A stretch of 54,445 bases of DNA, from contig NZ_CAJPVH010000040.1 of NCBI RefSeq assembly GCF_905397395.1, forward strand, positions 1-54,445. The letters run 5' to 3'. Positions 37,330 to 49,443 of this stretch are shown here, in pieces. How positions within the stretch are numbered: the first letter of the stretch is position 1; every line of letters begins with the position of its first letter. The translations under genes and the position numbers were made by a program. The stretch comes from Cupriavidus campinensis (GTDB lineage: Bacteria; Pseudomonadota; Gammaproteobacteria; Burkholderiales; Burkholderiaceae). The notes below the pieces were generated by a model that saw only the letters and a program-made list of their open reading frames with translations, had not been told where the DNA came from and made no database searches.

Positions 37330-38361
37330 TTAGTACAGCGCCTTGCCCGACGCGTCCTTGACGCTGGTCTTCCAGGTCGTGCGGATCTGGTTCACGACCG
37401 ATTCCGGCAGCGGCACGTAGTCCAGGTCAGCGGCCATGTTGGCGCCGCTCTTGTAGGCCCAGTCGAAGAACTTCAGCACTTCAGTGCCTTGCGCGGCCTT
37501 TTCCTGGTTCTTGTGCACCAGGATGAACGTGGCGCCAGCGATCGGCCAGGCGGTCTTGCCTTGCTGGTTGGTCAGGATCTGGTAGTACGTCTTGCTCCAG
37601 TCCGCACCGGCGGCGGCGGCCTTGAAGGCGTCGTCGCCCGGCTGCACCACTTCACCCGAGGCATTCTTCATGTTCAGGTGGGTCATCTTGTTCTGCTTGG
37701 CGTACGCGTACTCCACGTAGCCGATGGCACCGTTCAGGCGCTGCACGAAGGCGGCCACGCCTTCGTTACCCTTCCCGCCCGTGCCGCCGCCCGGCCAGTT
37801 GACCGTGGTGCCTTCGCCCACCGAGTTCTTCCAGTCGGGGCTGACCTTCGACAGGTAGTTCGTGAAGATGAACGTGGTGCCCGAGCCATCGGCGCGACGC
37901 ACCGGCAGGATGTCCTGGCTCGGCAGCTGGACCTTCGGGTTCAGGGCCTTGATCGCGGGATCGTCCCACTTCTTGATCTTGCCCAGGTAGATGTTGGCGA
38001 GCACTTCACCGGTGATGGTGAGGTCGCCCGGCTTCACGCCTTGCAGGTTGATCACCGGCACCACGCCGCCGATCACGGTCGGGAACTGCACCAGGCCTTG
38101 CTTGGCCAGTTCCTCGTCCTTCAGCGGGGCGTCCGATGCGCCGAAATCGACCGTCTTGGCGCCAATCTGCTTGATGCCGCCCGACGAACCGATGGATTGA
38201 TAGTTGACCTTGTTACCCGTAGCTTTTTGGTAGGCGTCTGCCCATTTGGAATACACGGGCGCCGGGAACGAAGCGCCTGCACCGGTAATTTCCGCCGCGA
38301 ACGCAGTACCCATCACTACCATCGAAACGATGCCTGCCACGGCAGTCTTGACCAGCTTCAT
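37330..38361 (-). CDS. pstS: phosphate-binding periplasmic protein PstS
   Basis: This encodes 343 residues. The signal peptide [22 protein letters not shown] is cleaved before [18 protein letters not shown]. Phosphate-contacting blocks are [25 protein letters not shown] and [16 protein letters not shown]. It is the first gene of the pstSCAB-phoU-phoBR operon. GGAGG precedes ATG 38361; an upstream in-frame start is unlikely because it would move the signal peptide inside. Two PhoB boxes lie upstream. Confidence 0.97.
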   Translation of the reverse strand: MKLVKTAVAGIVSMVVMGTAFAAEITGAGASFPAPVYSKWADAYQKATGNKVNYQSIGSSGGIKQIGAKTVDFGASDAPLKDEELAKQGLVQFPTVIGGVVPVINLQGVKPGDLTITGEVLANIYLGKIKKWDDPAIKALNPKVQLPSQDILPVRRADGSGTTFIFTNYLSKVSPDWKNSVGEGTTVNWPGGGTGGKGNEGVAAFVQRLNGAIGYVEYAYAKQNKMTHLNMKNASGEVVQPGDDAFKAAAAGADWSKTYYQILTNQQGKTAWPIAGATFILVHKNQEKAAQGTEVLKFFDWAYKSGANMAADLDYVPLPESVVNQIRTTWKTSVKDASGKALY

Positions 38362-38387
38362 ATGTCCTCCAGAGAACATGGTTGGGA

Positions 38388-38404
38388 ATGACAAATTTTT
38401 GACA
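38388..38404 (-). promoter_or_regulatory. PhoB box 2 in the pstS leader
   Basis: On the minus strand TGTCAA (38404-38399) and TGTCAT (38393-38388) are 11 bp apart. It lies downstream of the -10 of box 1 and only 26 nt before the pstS ATG. It may serve a second start site or modulate the first. Confidence 0.6.
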
Positions 38405-38409
38405 TCCGA

Positions 38410-38442
38410 ACTTTATGCTTTCTGTATGACAGATCCGTGACA
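38410..38442 (-). promoter_or_regulatory. PhoB box 1 and -10 of the pst operon
   Basis: On the minus strand TGTCAC (38442-38437) and TGTCAT (38431-38426) are 11 bp apart, the consensus PhoB spacing. A -10-like TAAAGT (38415-38410) begins 10 nt after the second unit, the same geometry as at olsB. Confidence 0.8.
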
Positions 38443-38510
38443 ACACGAGATGTTCTTAAATGGGCGCTTGTGACCGATGAACAACGTGCAAAAAGTGGAT
38501 AAACAGGCAT

Positions 38511-38548
38511 AAAAAATGACGCCAGCATCATGCTGGCGTCATTTTTTA
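38511..38548. terminator. terminator of glmM (bidirectional form)
   Basis: GACGCCAGC and GCTGGCGTC form a perfect stem around ATCAT (38518-38540), with A and T runs on both sides. It ends the minus-strand glmM transcript and insulates the pst promoter. Confidence 0.88.
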
Positions 38549-38565
38549 GTCAGGGACGGGTCAGG

Positions 38566-39909
38566 TCAGGCGCGCAGCGAGTCAGCCAGCGCCTGGGCGG
38601 CGCGTTCGGAGGTTTCGACCTGCTCGGCCTCCACCATCACACGGACCACCGGCTCGGTGCCCGAGGCCCGGATCAGCACCCGGCCGCGACCTTCGAGTTC
38701 GGGCTCGACCTTGGCGCGCATCGCCTGCAGACCGGCATGGGTCTGCCAGTCGAAACCTTTCTCCACACGAACGTTGATCAGCGTCTGCGGGAACAGCTTC
38801 ACGCCTTCCAGCAGCTGGGCCAATGTCTTGCCGCTGCGGCGCAGCGCGGCCAGCACCTGGAGTGCCGACACGATGCCATCGCCCGTCGTGTGACGATCCA
38901 GACACAAAAGATGGCCGGAGCCCTCGCCGCCGAGCGTCCACTTGCGCTTGTTGAGTTCTTCCAGCACGTAGCGGTCGCCCACCTTCGCGCGGACGAATTC
39001 GACGCCGAGACGCTTGAGCGCCAACTCGACGGCCATGTTGGTCATCAGCGTACCCACTGCGCCATCTACCCGCTGGCCGGCGGCCTGGCGATCACGGACG
39101 ATCAGGTACAGCAATTCGTCACCGTTGTAGAGCCGGCCGTCGGCATCCACCACCTGGAGGCGGTCGGCATCGCCGTCGAAGGCCAGGCCCAGGTGCGCGC
39201 CGTGCGCCTTGACGGACTCGATCAGCTTCTCGGGCGCCGTGGCGCCGTAGCCGGCGTTGATGTTGCGGCCGTCCGGCTGGTTACCGATGGAAATCACCTC
39301 GGCACCGAGTTCATGGAACACGTGCGGGGCGATGTGGTACGCCGCGCCGTGGGCGCAGTCCACCACAAGCTTGAGCCCGTGCAGATCCTGCTCATACGGG
39401 AACGTGCTCTTGCAGAACTCGATGTAGCGGCCAGCCGCATCCTCGATGCGGCGCGCGCGGCCGAGATCGTCCGAACGCACACAGGCCATCGGCTCCTCGA
39501 GCTGGGCTTCGATCTTCTGCTCCACCTCGTCCGGCAGCTTGTCGCCCGTCGACGAGAAAAACTTGATGCCGTTGTCGTAGTACGGATTGTGGCTCGCGGA
39601 AATGACCACGCCCGCCGCCAGCCGCAGCGCGCGGGTCAGGTAGGCCACGCCCGGCGTGGGTAGCGGGCCGGTCAGCAGCACGTGCACGCCGGCAGCCGTA
39701 AAGCCGGCTTCCAGTGCAGCTTCGAGCATATAGCCCGAGATCCGCGTGTCCTTGCCGATCAGCACGGTCGGCCGGCCCTGGCTGGTCTTCTGGCCCAGCG
39801 CCAGCACCTTGCCGGCGGCATAGCCCAGTCGCATCACGAAATCCGGCGTGATCGGCGCTTCACCAACCCGACCCCGCACGCCATCTGTCCCGAAATACTT
39901 GCGCGTCAT
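38566..39909 (-). CDS. glmM: phosphoglucosamine mutase
   Basis: This encodes 447 residues, converting glucosamine-6-phosphate to glucosamine-1-phosphate for UDP-GlcNAc and hence peptidoglycan and LPS. The start [13 protein letters not shown] is conserved; the phosphoserine loop is SASHNP (104-109, Ser106) and the metal loop DGDADR is present. ATG 39909 is preferred over ATG 39918 because GGGAGA directly abuts the upstream ATG but sits 9 nt from 39909. It follows folP with almost no gap, so the two are coupled. Confidence 0.96.
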   Translation of the reverse strand: MTRKYFGTDGVRGRVGEAPITPDFVMRLGYAAGKVLALGQKTSQGRPTVLIGKDTRISGYMLEAALEAGFTAAGVHVLLTGPLPTPGVAYLTRALRLAAGVVISASHNPYYDNGIKFFSSTGDKLPDEVEQKIEAQLEEPMACVRSDDLGRARRIEDAAGRYIEFCKSTFPYEQDLHGLKLVVDCAHGAAYHIAPHVFHELGAEVISIGNQPDGRNINAGYGATAPEKLIESVKAHGAHLGLAFDGDADRLQVVDADGRLYNGDELLYLIVRDRQAAGQRVDGAVGTLMTNMAVELALKRLGVEFVRAKVGDRYVLEELNKRKWTLGGEGSGHLLCLDRHTTGDGIVSALQVLAALRRSGKTLAQLLEGVKLFPQTLINVRVEKGFDWQTHAGLQAMRAKVEPELEGRGRVLIRASGTEPVVRVMVEAEQVETSERAAQALADSLRA

Positions 39910-39914
39910 CTGTT

Positions 39915-40793
39915 TCATTCTCCCGATTGCCCTGTACCGGCAACTGATTCATGGCGAATCGCCCACCAGGTCTTGATGGCGTCCACCGTCTGTTCCACGT
40001 CGTGCACCCGCACGATAAATGCGCCCCGCTCCGCCGCGCACACGGCCGCCGCCAGGCTGGCGGCCACGCGCTGCTGCGGCGGCCTGCCACCGAGAATGGC
40101 GCCAAGCGTCGACTTGCGCGAGAGCCCGGCCAGGATCGGCAGGCCGTCCACGGCCAGGCGCGGCATTTGGCCGAGCAGACGGAGATTATGATCCGGCGTC
40201 TTGCCAAATCCAAACCCCGGATCGAGCGAAATACGCGTGTCGTCCACGCCCGCCGCACGCAGGGTTGACACCCGTTCGCGCAGGAATTCCTCCACCTCGG
40301 CCACCACGTCCGCGTACTGCGGGTCTTCCTGCATGGTCTGCGGGTCACGCTGCATGTGCATCACGCACAGGCCCGCCTGCCCCGCCGCCGCGCCGGACAC
40401 GGCTTCCACCGCGCCCGGCATGCGGAAACCCCAGATATCGTTGATCAGATCCGCTCCGCCCGCCAGTGCCGCACGCATGACTTCGGGCTTGTAGGTGTCG
40501 ATCGACAACGGTTTGCCACACGCCGCCAGGGCCTCGACGATCGGCATCACGCGGGCCAGTTCCTGGTCCAGTGGCAGCGCCGCCGAACCCGGGCGGCTGG
40601 ATTCCCCGCCAATATCGATGATGTCCACGCCTTCGGCGATCATCTGCTCCGCGTGGCGCAGGGCCGCGTCGCGGCCCGCATGCTGGCCACCGTCGGAGAA
40701 CGAATCAGGCGTGACGTTGAGGATGCCCATCACCAGCGGGCGGCGGTTGCGGGCGAAGCGGTAGCGCCCGCACTGGAAGAACTCGGTCGACAA
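39915..40793 (-). CDS. folP: dihydropteroate synthase
   Basis: This encodes 292 residues from a TTG start at 40793 (read as [20 protein letters not shown]), with AGGA about 10 nt upstream. The longer frame from 40871 would begin inside the ftsH terminator, so I reject it. Family signatures are [15 protein letters not shown] (22-36), [10 protein letters not shown] and [10 protein letters not shown]. It joins p-aminobenzoate to dihydropterin pyrophosphate in folate synthesis and is the sulfonamide target. The order ftsH-folP-glmM is the standard proteobacterial one. Confidence 0.94.
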   Translation of the reverse strand: MSTEFFQCGRYRFARNRRPLVMGILNVTPDSFSDGGQHAGRDAALRHAEQMIAEGVDIIDIGGESSRPGSAALPLDQELARVMPIVEALAACGKPLSIDTYKPEVMRAALAGGADLINDIWGFRMPGAVEAVSGAAAGQAGLCVMHMQRDPQTMQEDPQYADVVAEVEEFLRERVSTLRAAGVDDTRISLDPGFGFGKTPDHNLRLLGQMPRLAVDGLPILAGLSRKSTLGAILGGRPPQQRVAASLAAAVCAAERGAFIVRVHDVEQTVDAIKTWWAIRHESVAGTGQSGE

Positions 40794-40811
40794 GATCTGG
40801 TGTCCTGGAAT

Positions 40812-40841
40812 GGAAAAAGCCGGTGCGCAGGGCACCGGCTT
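40812..40841 (-). terminator. terminator of ftsH
   Basis: AAGCCGGTGC (40817-40826)/GCACCGGCTT (40832-40841), read on the minus strand, form a 10-bp stem ending in TTTTTCC. It is 36 nt after the ftsH stop and upstream of the folP start, so folP depends on readthrough or its own promoter. Confidence 0.75.
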
Positions 40842-40877
40842 CTGAACTGCCCGCCTGCGAAGGCAGGGCAATCGCGA

Positions 40878-42761
<1,884 letters not shown>

Positions 42762-42914
42762 GGCCGAACTCCTTTGCAATTGCCTTGCCAACGGGATAGC
42801 TGCATTGCATTGTAATGCAGCCCCCGCCCCCGCAGGGAATCTCTGAATCTATGGTCCCGATAGTGCCCGAGGCGCCCCATGCCGGCAAGCCGCCCGGGGT
42901 GTCCGGCGCACGTT

Positions 42915-43580
42915 TCAGTCCACCGACTTCAGGTAACGCCCAAGAATAAAGGTTTCTGAAGACTTGTCGCGCGACGCCTTGGGCTTGCGCTTGGCGACTA
43001 CCTTGAATTGGCGCTTGAATTTCTCCACGATCTGGCTGTAACCGCTGCCGTGGAAGCACTTTACCAGCAACGATCCCTCGGGTTTCAGGTGCGCCTGGGC
43101 GAATTCGAGGGCCAGATCGCACAAATATTCGATCCGGGCCGAATCGGACGAAGACACACCGGACAAATTGGGGGCCATGTCCGAGATAACAAGGTCGATA
43201 CGGGTGCCGCCGGAAGCGGCCAGGACCACCTCCTCGAACTCCCGGAATACCGATTCCTCGCGGAAGTCACCCTGGATAAAAGTGACGTCGGCGACAGGTT
43301 CCATCGGCAACAGGTCGATGGCGATCACCGCCCCGTCGATCTTGCCATCCTTGGCGCGCGGCGACGCTGCCAGCCGGTTACGGGCGTACTGGCTCCAGCT
43401 GCCCGGGGCGGCGCCAAGGTCGACAATGACGTGGCCCGGTTGGATCAGCTTGTCCTGCTCGTCGATCTCCTTGAGCTTGTAGGCCGCACGGGCGCGATAG
43501 CCCTCGCGCTGGGCCATTTTCACGTAGGGATCGTTGATGTGGTCATGCAACCACGCGTGATTAAACTTGTTCTTTGCCAT
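42915..43580 (-). CDS. rlmE: 23S rRNA 2'-O-methyltransferase (U2552)
   Basis: This encodes 221 residues of the RrmJ/FtsJ family, upstream of ftsH on the same strand, as in E. coli. The SAM motif is [11 protein letters not shown] (54-64). Members of the K-D-K-E catalytic set are in YKLKEID (Lys35 or Lys37), ISDMAPN (Asp134), LLVKCFHG (Lys174) and SSETFILG. It methylates U2552 in the A loop during late 50S assembly. ATG 43580 matches the family N-terminus; upstream in-frame codons overlap the divergent yhbY region. Confidence 0.95.
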   Translation of the reverse strand: MAKNKFNHAWLHDHINDPYVKMAQREGYRARAAYKLKEIDEQDKLIQPGHVIVDLGAAPGSWSQYARNRLAASPRAKDGKIDGAVIAIDLLPMEPVADVTFIQGDFREESVFREFEEVVLAASGGTRIDLVISDMAPNLSGVSSSDSARIEYLCDLALEFAQAHLKPEGSLLVKCFHGSGYSQIVEKFKRQFKVVAKRKPKASRDKSSETFILGRYLKSVD

Positions 43581-43653
43581 TTTTTGCTGATATTTACCGC
43601 CTGCCGGCGCCATTTTGGCGGATAATACGCGCCATTCCGCTTTGCGCCCTGAC

Positions 43654-44160
43654 ATGCCCGCACTAGAACTGATACCTGCCCAACGCTCCTCCCTCCGCGC
43701 CCGCGCCCACGGTCTGAACCCCGTGGTCATGGTCGGCGCGGAAGGCCTGACCCGCGCGGTCCTGGCCGAGATCGACCGGAGCCTGGCGGCTCACGATCTG
43801 ATCAAGATCCGTGTATTCGGCGACGAGCGCGCCACGCGCATCGCCATTTATGAAGCCATCTGCGACGAACTCGACGCTGCACCCATCCAGCATATCGGCA
43901 AGCTGCTCGTGATCTGGCGTCCGGGTCCGGCCCGCCTGGAAGAGAACCGGCCCGAGGAACTGGGTCGCATGGCCCCGCGCCGTCCGACCACTGGCGCCGC
44001 GCCGCGCACCGTGACGGTCCGCAAGCCCAGCGCTGCGCCGAACCGCCGGCCTACCCGCAAGGAAGTGACCGTACTCGGCAACGAGCGCGTGACCCAGGGC
44101 GGCAACGTCAAGCGCCTGCGCGCCCGCCCCAGCAGCCAGAAGAAGAAGGCGCTGGGCTGA
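43654..44160 (+). CDS. yhbY: YhbY-type CRM-domain RNA-binding protein
   Basis: This encodes 168 residues. The CRM domain (5-100) shows [23 protein letters not shown] and LIKIRVFG, with the GxxG-type loop, plus [11 protein letters not shown]. The remaining 65 residues are a basic, Pro/Arg-rich tail ([17 protein letters not shown]...SSQKKKALG), longer than the bare E. coli YhbY domain and likely to add RNA contacts. YhbY binds pre-50S particles. It is divergent from rlmE, another 50S assembly factor, across only 73 bp. Confidence 0.92.
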   Translation: MPALELIPAQRSSLRARAHGLNPVVMVGAEGLTRAVLAEIDRSLAAHDLIKIRVFGDERATRIAIYEAICDELDAAPIQHIGKLLVIWRPGPARLEENRPEELGRMAPRRPTTGAAPRTVTVRKPSAAPNRRPTRKEVTVLGNERVTQGGNVKRLRARPSSQKKKALG

Positions 44161-44191
44161 TCCGCCCTGCCCTGCCTGTTCTGGCCTGAAG

Positions 44192-44219
44192 AACGCCCGC
44201 TTGCGCGGGCGTTTTTTTA
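44192..44219 (+). terminator. intrinsic terminator of yhbY
   Basis: AACGCCCGC (44192-44200)/GCGGGCGTT (44205-44213) with a TTGC loop and a T run. The T run overlaps the stop codon of the converging DUF4149 gene. Confidence 0.88.
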
Positions 44220-44720
44220 TTCCCCGGCCGAACGCGGCGCCGCAGCGCGCCACACCAGCACCAGCGCCAGGATGCTCTGCACGAGGTAGATGACGCTCGA
44301 CACGCCGTGCAGCATGCCGAACTGGCCCTTGAACGGCGATTCGGAGACGCCCAGGTTCAGCGCCTGCGCGCGGACCTTGAGCCCTTCCATGAACGGCTGC
44401 ACGCCGAAGTAGCCAGCCAGCACGCAAACCAGCATGGCCAGCACGATCCAGCGCAGCGTGCGATAGCGCTGGGCGCCACGGCGGATCATCACATTGCACA
44501 AGACCAGTTGCAGCACGCCTACCGTGATGCCGAGGATCGCCTCGGTCCGGAACAGGTGGCCGGCAATCATGCCCGCCATCTCGCGGCTCGGCAGCACCGA
44601 AAACAGCGTCGGCGCCACCATGTAGCCTACTGTCCACAAACTGCCTGCCCAGACGACGGTCAGCAGCAGGAAAATCCGGTGTGGCAGCGGCGGCAGGTTC
44701 GAATATGAGGAGGAGAACAC
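44217..44720 (-). CDS. DUF4149 domain membrane protein
   Basis: This encodes 167 residues with four hydrophobic helices (about 14-34, 60-80, 90-108, 138-158). The GSLWTVGYMVAPTLFSVLPSREMAG motif in and after helix 1 is the mark of DUF4149. The start is GTG at 44720; no ATG precedes the first helix. It lies 13 nt after greA on the same strand, a conserved betaproteobacterial arrangement, and is probably cotranscribed with greA. The function is unknown. Confidence 0.85.
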   Translation of the reverse strand: MFSSSYSNLPPLPHRIFLLLTVVWAGSLWTVGYMVAPTLFSVLPSREMAGMIAGHLFRTEAILGITVGVLQLVLCNVMIRRGAQRYRTLRWIVLAMLVCVLAGYFGVQPFMEGLKVRAQALNLGVSESPFKGQFGMLHGVSSVIYLVQSILALVLVWRAAAPRSAGE

Positions 44721-44733
44721 GTGTGGGCGCCCG

Positions 44734-45210
44734 TCAGACGTAGCGGACGGTGATCACTTCGTATTCGCGCTCGCCACCCGGGGCCAGCACGACGGCCACG
44801 TCGCCTTCGAACTTGCCGATCAGGGCCCGGGCGATGGGCGAGCTGACCGAAATCTTGCCGCTGTCGAGGTCGGCTTCGTCGTCGCCGACGATCTGGTAGC
44901 TCACGGCCTTGCCCGATCCCAGGTCTTCCAGGTCCACAGTGGCGCCAAAGACGATGCGGCCGTCCGTGTCGAGCTGGGTCGGATCGATAACCTGGGCAGC
45001 CGACAGCTTCGACTCCACTTCCAGGATGCGGCCTTCGATAAAGGCCTGCTTTTCCTTGGCGGCGTCGTACTCGGCGTTTTCCGACAGATCGCCCTGCGCG
45101 CGGGCTTCGGAGATCGCCGTGATCACCGCGGGACGTTCGACGGCCTTGAGGCGCTGCAGTTCTTCCTTCAGGAGTTCAGCGCCACGCTTGGTAATCGGAA
45201 TGGTGCTCAT
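44734..45210 (-). CDS. greA: transcription elongation factor GreA
   Basis: This encodes 158 residues. The N-terminal antiparallel coiled coil (about 1-75) carries the tip acidic residues in ARAQGDLSENAEYDAAKE, which enter the RNA polymerase secondary channel and stimulate cleavage of backtracked RNA. The C-terminal FKBP-like domain includes YQIVGDDEADLDSGKISVSSPIARALIG. It follows carB on the same strand, with 194 nt containing two hairpins. Confidence 0.97.
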   Translation of the reverse strand: MSTIPITKRGAELLKEELQRLKAVERPAVITAISEARAQGDLSENAEYDAAKEKQAFIEGRILEVESKLSAAQVIDPTQLDTDGRIVFGATVDLEDLGSGKAVSYQIVGDDEADLDSGKISVSSPIARALIGKFEGDVAVVLAPGGEREYEVITVRYV

Positions 45211-45311
45211 ATCTCGTTCAACAAAAAAATGAGCCGCAGCGGAGCTGGAGCCATGCTCCCGGCAAGGTTGCCGGAAGCACTTCCGCTCGACCGCGGCTTT
45301 CGGATAGGACC

Positions 45312-45388
45312 GAACGGCCCGAAGGCCGTTCAATCGACGAATTCGACGTAGTGTAGGCCAGAAAGCCCGCCGGTATCAACCCGGCGGG
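45312..45388 (-). terminator. two hairpins between carB and greA
   Basis: CCCGCCGG (45366-45373)/CCGGCGGG (45381-45388), followed on the minus strand by CTTTCT, looks like the carB terminator. Further on, GAACGGCC (45312-45319)/GGCCGTTC (45324-45331) is a tight stem with a 4-nt loop and no T run, in the greA leader. Confidence 0.55.
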
Positions 45389-45404
45389 TCTGGCAGCGCA
45401 GCAA

Positions 45405-48400
45405 TCAGGCCAGTTGCTTGTGCAGGCTCTGCAGGTCGTAGACCTCCAGGCTTTGCATGTGCTTCAGGCCCTCCACTGCGGCGCGGGCGCCGGCAATGGT
45501 GGTGTAGTAAGGCACCCGGCCAGCCAGCGCGGCAATGCGGATCGAACGCGAATCGGCGATAGCCGTGCGCGTCTCGTCCACCGTGGTGAACACCAGCGCC
45601 AGTTCGCCGTTCTTGATCATGTCCACGATGTGCGGACGGCCATCCTTGACCTTGTTGACCACGCGCACCGGGATGCCCGCCGCCTCGATGGCCGACGCCG
45701 TGCCGCGCGTGGCGACGATCGGGTAGCCCAGGTCGTGCAGCATGCGGGCCACGCCCACGGCGCGCGGCTTGTCGCTGTCCTTGACGGTGATCAGCACGGT
45801 GCCCTTCTCGGGCAGGCGCGAACCGGCAGCCAGCTGGCTCTTGAACAGTGCCTCGCCGAACACCTTGCCCACGCCCATCACTTCACCGGTGGAGCGCATC
45901 TCGGGTCCAAGCACCGGGTCCACGCCCGGGAACTTGTTGAACGGGAACACGGCTTCCTTGACGCTGAAGTACGGCGGCACCACCTCTTCGCCGATACCCT
46001 GCGAGTCCAGCGACTGGCCGGCCATGCAGCGCGCGGCGATCTTCGCCAGCGACAGGCCGGTAGCCTTCGACACATACGGCACGGTCCGCGAGGCGCGCGG
46101 GTTCACTTCCAGCACGTACACGGTGTCTTCGCCATTGTGCTGCTGGATGGCGAACTGCACGTTCATCAGGCCGATCACGTTCAGCGCCTTGGCCATGGCG
46201 GCAGTCTGGCGCTTCAGCTCGTCCACGGTAGCCTGCGAGAGCGAGTACGGCGGCAGCGAGCAAGCCGAGTCGCCCGAGTGCACGCCAGCCTGCTCGATGT
46301 GCTCCATCACGCCGCCGATAAACACACGCTGGCCGTCGCTCAGCGCGTCCACGTCGCATTCGATCGCGTCGTTCAGGAAGCGGTCCAGCAGCACCGGGGA
46401 GTCATGCGACACCTTCACGGCCTCGCGCATGTAGCGCTCGAGGTCACGCGGCTCGTGCACGATTTCCATCGCGCGGCCACCCAGCACGTACGACGGGCGC
46501 ACCACCAGCGGGTAGCCGATTTCCTCGGCCAGGCGCAGCGCCTCGTCCTCGGCCCGCGCGGTGCGGTTCGGCGGCTGGCGCAGGCCCAGTTCCTGCAGCA
46601 GCTTCTGGAAGCGCTCGCGGTCTTCCGCGGCGTCGATCATGTCCGGGCTGGTGCCGATGATGGGCACGCCGTTGGCTTCCAGGTCCAGCGCCAGCTTCAG
46701 CGGGGTCTGGCCGCCGTACTGGACGATCACACCGACCGGCTTTTCCTTGTCGACGATTTCCAGCACGTCTTCCAGCGTCAGCGGCTCGAAGTACAGGCGG
46801 TCCGAGGTGTCATAGTCGGTCGACACGGTTTCCGGGTTGCAGTTGACCATGATGGTCTCGTACCCGTCTTCGCGCAGCGCCAGCGCGGCGTGCACGCAGC
46901 AATAGTCGAACTCGATGCCCTGGCCGATCCGGTTCGGGCCACCGCCCAGCACCATGATCTTCTTGTTGGCGGTCGGCTCGGCCTCGCACTCGCCGTGTTC
47001 GGCTTCGTACGTGCCGTACATGTAGGCGGTGTTGGTGGCGAACTCGGCCGCGCAGGTGTCCACGCGCTTGTAGACCGGACGCACGTTCTGGGCGATCCGC
47101 GCCTCGCGCACCGACTTGGCGTCGGTCTTGAGCAGCTTCGCCAGGCGGCGGTCCGAGAAACCCTTCTGCTTGAGCAGGCGCAGTTCAGGCGTCGACAGGC
47201 TGGCCAGCGTGCGGTTGCGCACGATGGACTCAGTCTTCACGATGTCCTCGATCTGGGCCAGGAACCACGGGTCGATGGCGGTCTCGGCATGCACTTCCTC
47301 GAGCGACATGCCCAGGCGGAACGCGTCGCCCACGTACCAGATGCGGTCCGGGCCGGCTTCGCCGATCTCTTCCACCACCTCGTCGCGGTCGGTCGACTTC
47401 TCGTCCAGGCCGTCCACGCCCACTTCCAGGCCGCGCAGCGCCTTCTGGAACGACTCCTGGAAGGTGCGGCCCATGGCCATCACCTCGCCCACGGACTTCA
47501 TCTGCGTGGTCAGGTGGCTGTCGGCCTGCGGGAACTTCTCGAAGGCGAAACGCGGCACCTTGGTGACCACGTAGTCGATCGACGGCTCGAACGACGCCGG
47601 GGTCTGGCCGCCGGTGATCTCGTTCTTCAGCTCGTCCAGCGTGTAGCCCACGGCCAGCTTGGCCGCCACCTTGGCGATCGGGAAGCCGGTGGCCTTCGAG
47701 GCCAGTGCCGACGAACGCGACACGCGCGGGTTCATCTCGATCACGATCATGCGGCCGTCCGCCGGGTTGATCGAGAACTGCACGTTCGAGCCGCCCGTAT
47801 CCACGCCAATCTCGCGCAGCACGGCCAGCGAGGCGTTACGCAGGATCTGGTATTCCTTGTCGGTCAGCGTCTGCGCCGGGGCCACGGTGATCGAGTCGCC
47901 GGTGTGGATGCCCATCGGGTCCAGGTTCTCGATCGAGCAGATGATGATGCAGTTGTCCGCCTTGTCGCGGACCACTTCCATCTCGTATTCCTTCCAGCCC
48001 AGCAGCGATTCCTCGATCAGCAGCTCGCGCGTCGGCGACAGGTCCAGGCCGCGCTTGCAGATTTCCTCGAATTCCTCGCGGTTGTAGGCAATGCCGCCGC
48101 CTGAGCCGCCCAGCGTGAACGACGGGCGGATCACGATCGGGTAGCCCGTCGTGCCGGTGTCCGCTGCAATGCGCGACTGCACGGCCACGGCCTCGTCCAT
48201 CGAGTGCGCGATACCAGACTTTGCCGAACCGAGACCGATCTTGGTCATCGCGTCCTTGAACTTCTGGCGGTCCTCGGCCTTGTCGATGGCTTCCGGCGAC
48301 GCGCCGATCAGCTCCACCTTGTACTTGTCCAGCACGCCATGGCGATGCAGGTCCAGCGCGCAGTTCAGCGCGGTCTGGCCGCCCATGGTCGGCAGGATCG

Positions 48401-48653
48401 CATCGGGACGCTCGCGCTCGATGATGCGCTCGACCACCTCCCAGGTGATGGGCTCGATGTAGGTCACGTCGGCCGTATTCGGGTCCGTCATGATGGTCGC
48501 CGGGTTCGAATTGACCAGGATGACCTTGTAGCCCTCTTCGCGCAGGGCCTTGCAGGCCTGGGCGCCGGAGTAGTCGAATTCGCACGCCTGCCCGATGATG
48601 ATGGGGCCCGCGCCGATGATGAGGATGCTCTTGATGTCTGTGCGTTTTGGCAT
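45405..48653 (-). CDS. carB: carbamoyl-phosphate synthase large subunit
   Basis: This encodes 1082 residues (E. coli 1073). Two homologous halves each hold an ATP-grasp domain; the duplicated nucleotide-binding starts are [22 protein letters not shown] and [20 protein letters not shown]. The C-terminal MGS-like allosteric domain includes [12 protein letters not shown] and [19 protein letters not shown]. With CarA it makes carbamoyl phosphate from glutamine-derived ammonia, bicarbonate and two ATP, for arginine and pyrimidines. leuE separates it from carA. Confidence 0.98.
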   Translation of the reverse strand: MPKRTDIKSILIIGAGPIIIGQACEFDYSGAQACKALREEGYKVILVNSNPATIMTDPNTADVTYIEPITWEVVERIIERERPDAILPTMGGQTALNCALDLHRHGVLDKYKVELIGASPEAIDKAEDRQKFKDAMTKIGLGSAKSGIAHSMDEAVAVQSRIAADTGTTGYPIVIRPSFTLGGSGGGIAYNREEFEEICKRGLDLSPTRELLIEESLLGWKEYEMEVVRDKADNCIIICSIENLDPMGIHTGDSITVAPAQTLTDKEYQILRNASLAVLREIGVDTGGSNVQFSINPADGRMIVIEMNPRVSRSSALASKATGFPIAKVAAKLAVGYTLDELKNEITGGQTPASFEPSIDYVVTKVPRFAFEKFPQADSHLTTQMKSVGEVMAMGRTFQESFQKALRGLEVGVDGLDEKSTDRDEVVEEIGEAGPDRIWYVGDAFRLGMSLEEVHAETAIDPWFLAQIEDIVKTESIVRNRTLASLSTPELRLLKQKGFSDRRLAKLLKTDAKSVREARIAQNVRPVYKRVDTCAAEFATNTAYMYGTYEAEHGECEAEPTANKKIMVLGGGPNRIGQGIEFDYCCVHAALALREDGYETIMVNCNPETVSTDYDTSDRLYFEPLTLEDVLEIVDKEKPVGVIVQYGGQTPLKLALDLEANGVPIIGTSPDMIDAAEDRERFQKLLQELGLRQPPNRTARAEDEALRLAEEIGYPLVVRPSYVLGGRAMEIVHEPRDLERYMREAVKVSHDSPVLLDRFLNDAIECDVDALSDGQRVFIGGVMEHIEQAGVHSGDSACSLPPYSLSQATVDELKRQTAAMAKALNVIGLMNVQFAIQQHNGEDTVYVLEVNPRASRTVPYVSKATGLSLAKIAARCMAGQSLDSQGIGEEVVPPYFSVKEAVFPFNKFPGVDPVLGPEMRSTGEVMGVGKVFGEALFKSQLAAGSRLPEKGTVLITVKDSDKPRAVGVARMLHDLGYPIVATRGTASAIEAAGIPVRVVNKVKDGRPHIVDMIKNGELALVFTTVDETRTAIADSRSIRIAALAGRVPYYTTIAGARAAVEGLKHMQSLEVYDLQSLHKQLA

Positions 48654-48731
48654 TGCACGCTCTCTTTGGTGGCCGGTGCGCGAAGGTGTCGCGCGCCGCG
48701 CCGGATATTCAGGTTATTGCGACTCGCCGGA

Positions 48732-49406
48732 TCAGTTCAGCGTGGCCGTTGCCAGCTTCGCGCCGAAGCCGATGAACATGGCTCCCACGCCGCTCGCCAT
48801 GCCTGCCGACAGCCTGCGGCGCCGGCGGAACGCTTCGGCAAGCCGCGCGCCCACAAGGATGATGGTGGTCAGGTAGGCAAAGCTGCAGATCTGGCAGACC
48901 AGCCCCAGCGCCACGAACGACAGCACCGGGCGCGCGAACTGCGGGTCCACGAACTGGATAAAGAACGAGATGAAGAACAGGATGGCCTTCGGGTTCAGCA
49001 GGCTGATGACGAGCGCCTTGCCGAACGGGTCCGTGGTGCGCTCGACCGGCACTGCCGTCGCCGGCTGCCCGGGCTCGCCCCGCTGCGACCAGCTGCGCAG
49101 CGCGCCGCGCAGCATCTGGAAGCCGATCCAGGCCAGGTAGGCCGCACCGATGGTCTTGACCACGTAGAACAGCGCCGGGCTGGCCTTGAGCAGCGACGCC
49201 ACCCCCGCAGCCGACAGCACCATCAGGATCAGGTCGCCCAGGAACACGCCGCACGCCCCCCGGTAGCCGGCGCGCACGCCACGCTGGGCGGCCACCGACA
49301 GCACGTACATCGAGTTCGGCCCCGGCAGCAGCACGATGAAGATCGTGCCGAGCACAAAGGTCCAGAAATCGGTAATGCCCAGGCTGGCGTGCATGAACGC
49401 GTTCAT
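48732..49406 (-). CDS. leuE: LysE/RhtB family exporter, LeuE-like
   Basis: This encodes 224 residues with six hydrophobic helices. The N-terminal FVLGTIFIVLLPGPNSMYVLSVAAQRGVRAGY is the family signature (PGPN with the following basic loop), and LLNPKAILFFISFFIQF is the second. The TDFWTFVLGTI start resembles leucine exporter LeuE. It sits between carA (37 nt) and carB (78 nt) on the same strand. Substrate specificity is inferred only from overall look. Confidence 0.85.
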   Translation of the reverse strand: MNAFMHASLGITDFWTFVLGTIFIVLLPGPNSMYVLSVAAQRGVRAGYRGACGVFLGDLILMVLSAAGVASLLKASPALFYVVKTIGAAYLAWIGFQMLRGALRSWSQRGEPGQPATAVPVERTTDPFGKALVISLLNPKAILFFISFFIQFVDPQFARPVLSFVALGLVCQICSFAYLTTIILVGARLAEAFRRRRRLSAGMASGVGAMFIGFGAKLATATLN

Positions 49407-49443
49407 GGTTTCTCGCTGTGTCCTTGTTCTCGTTCGCGGCGGC

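Noticed and set aside
45414..48104. 896-codon frame antisense to carB, and similar long frames antisense to ftsH/folP, rho, ppk and the aryl-CoA ligase
   Set aside because: All lie opposite strongly conserved genes, are rich in His, Arg, Gln and Val as expected for antisense of GC-rich genes, and lack ribosome binding sites or recognisable motifs.
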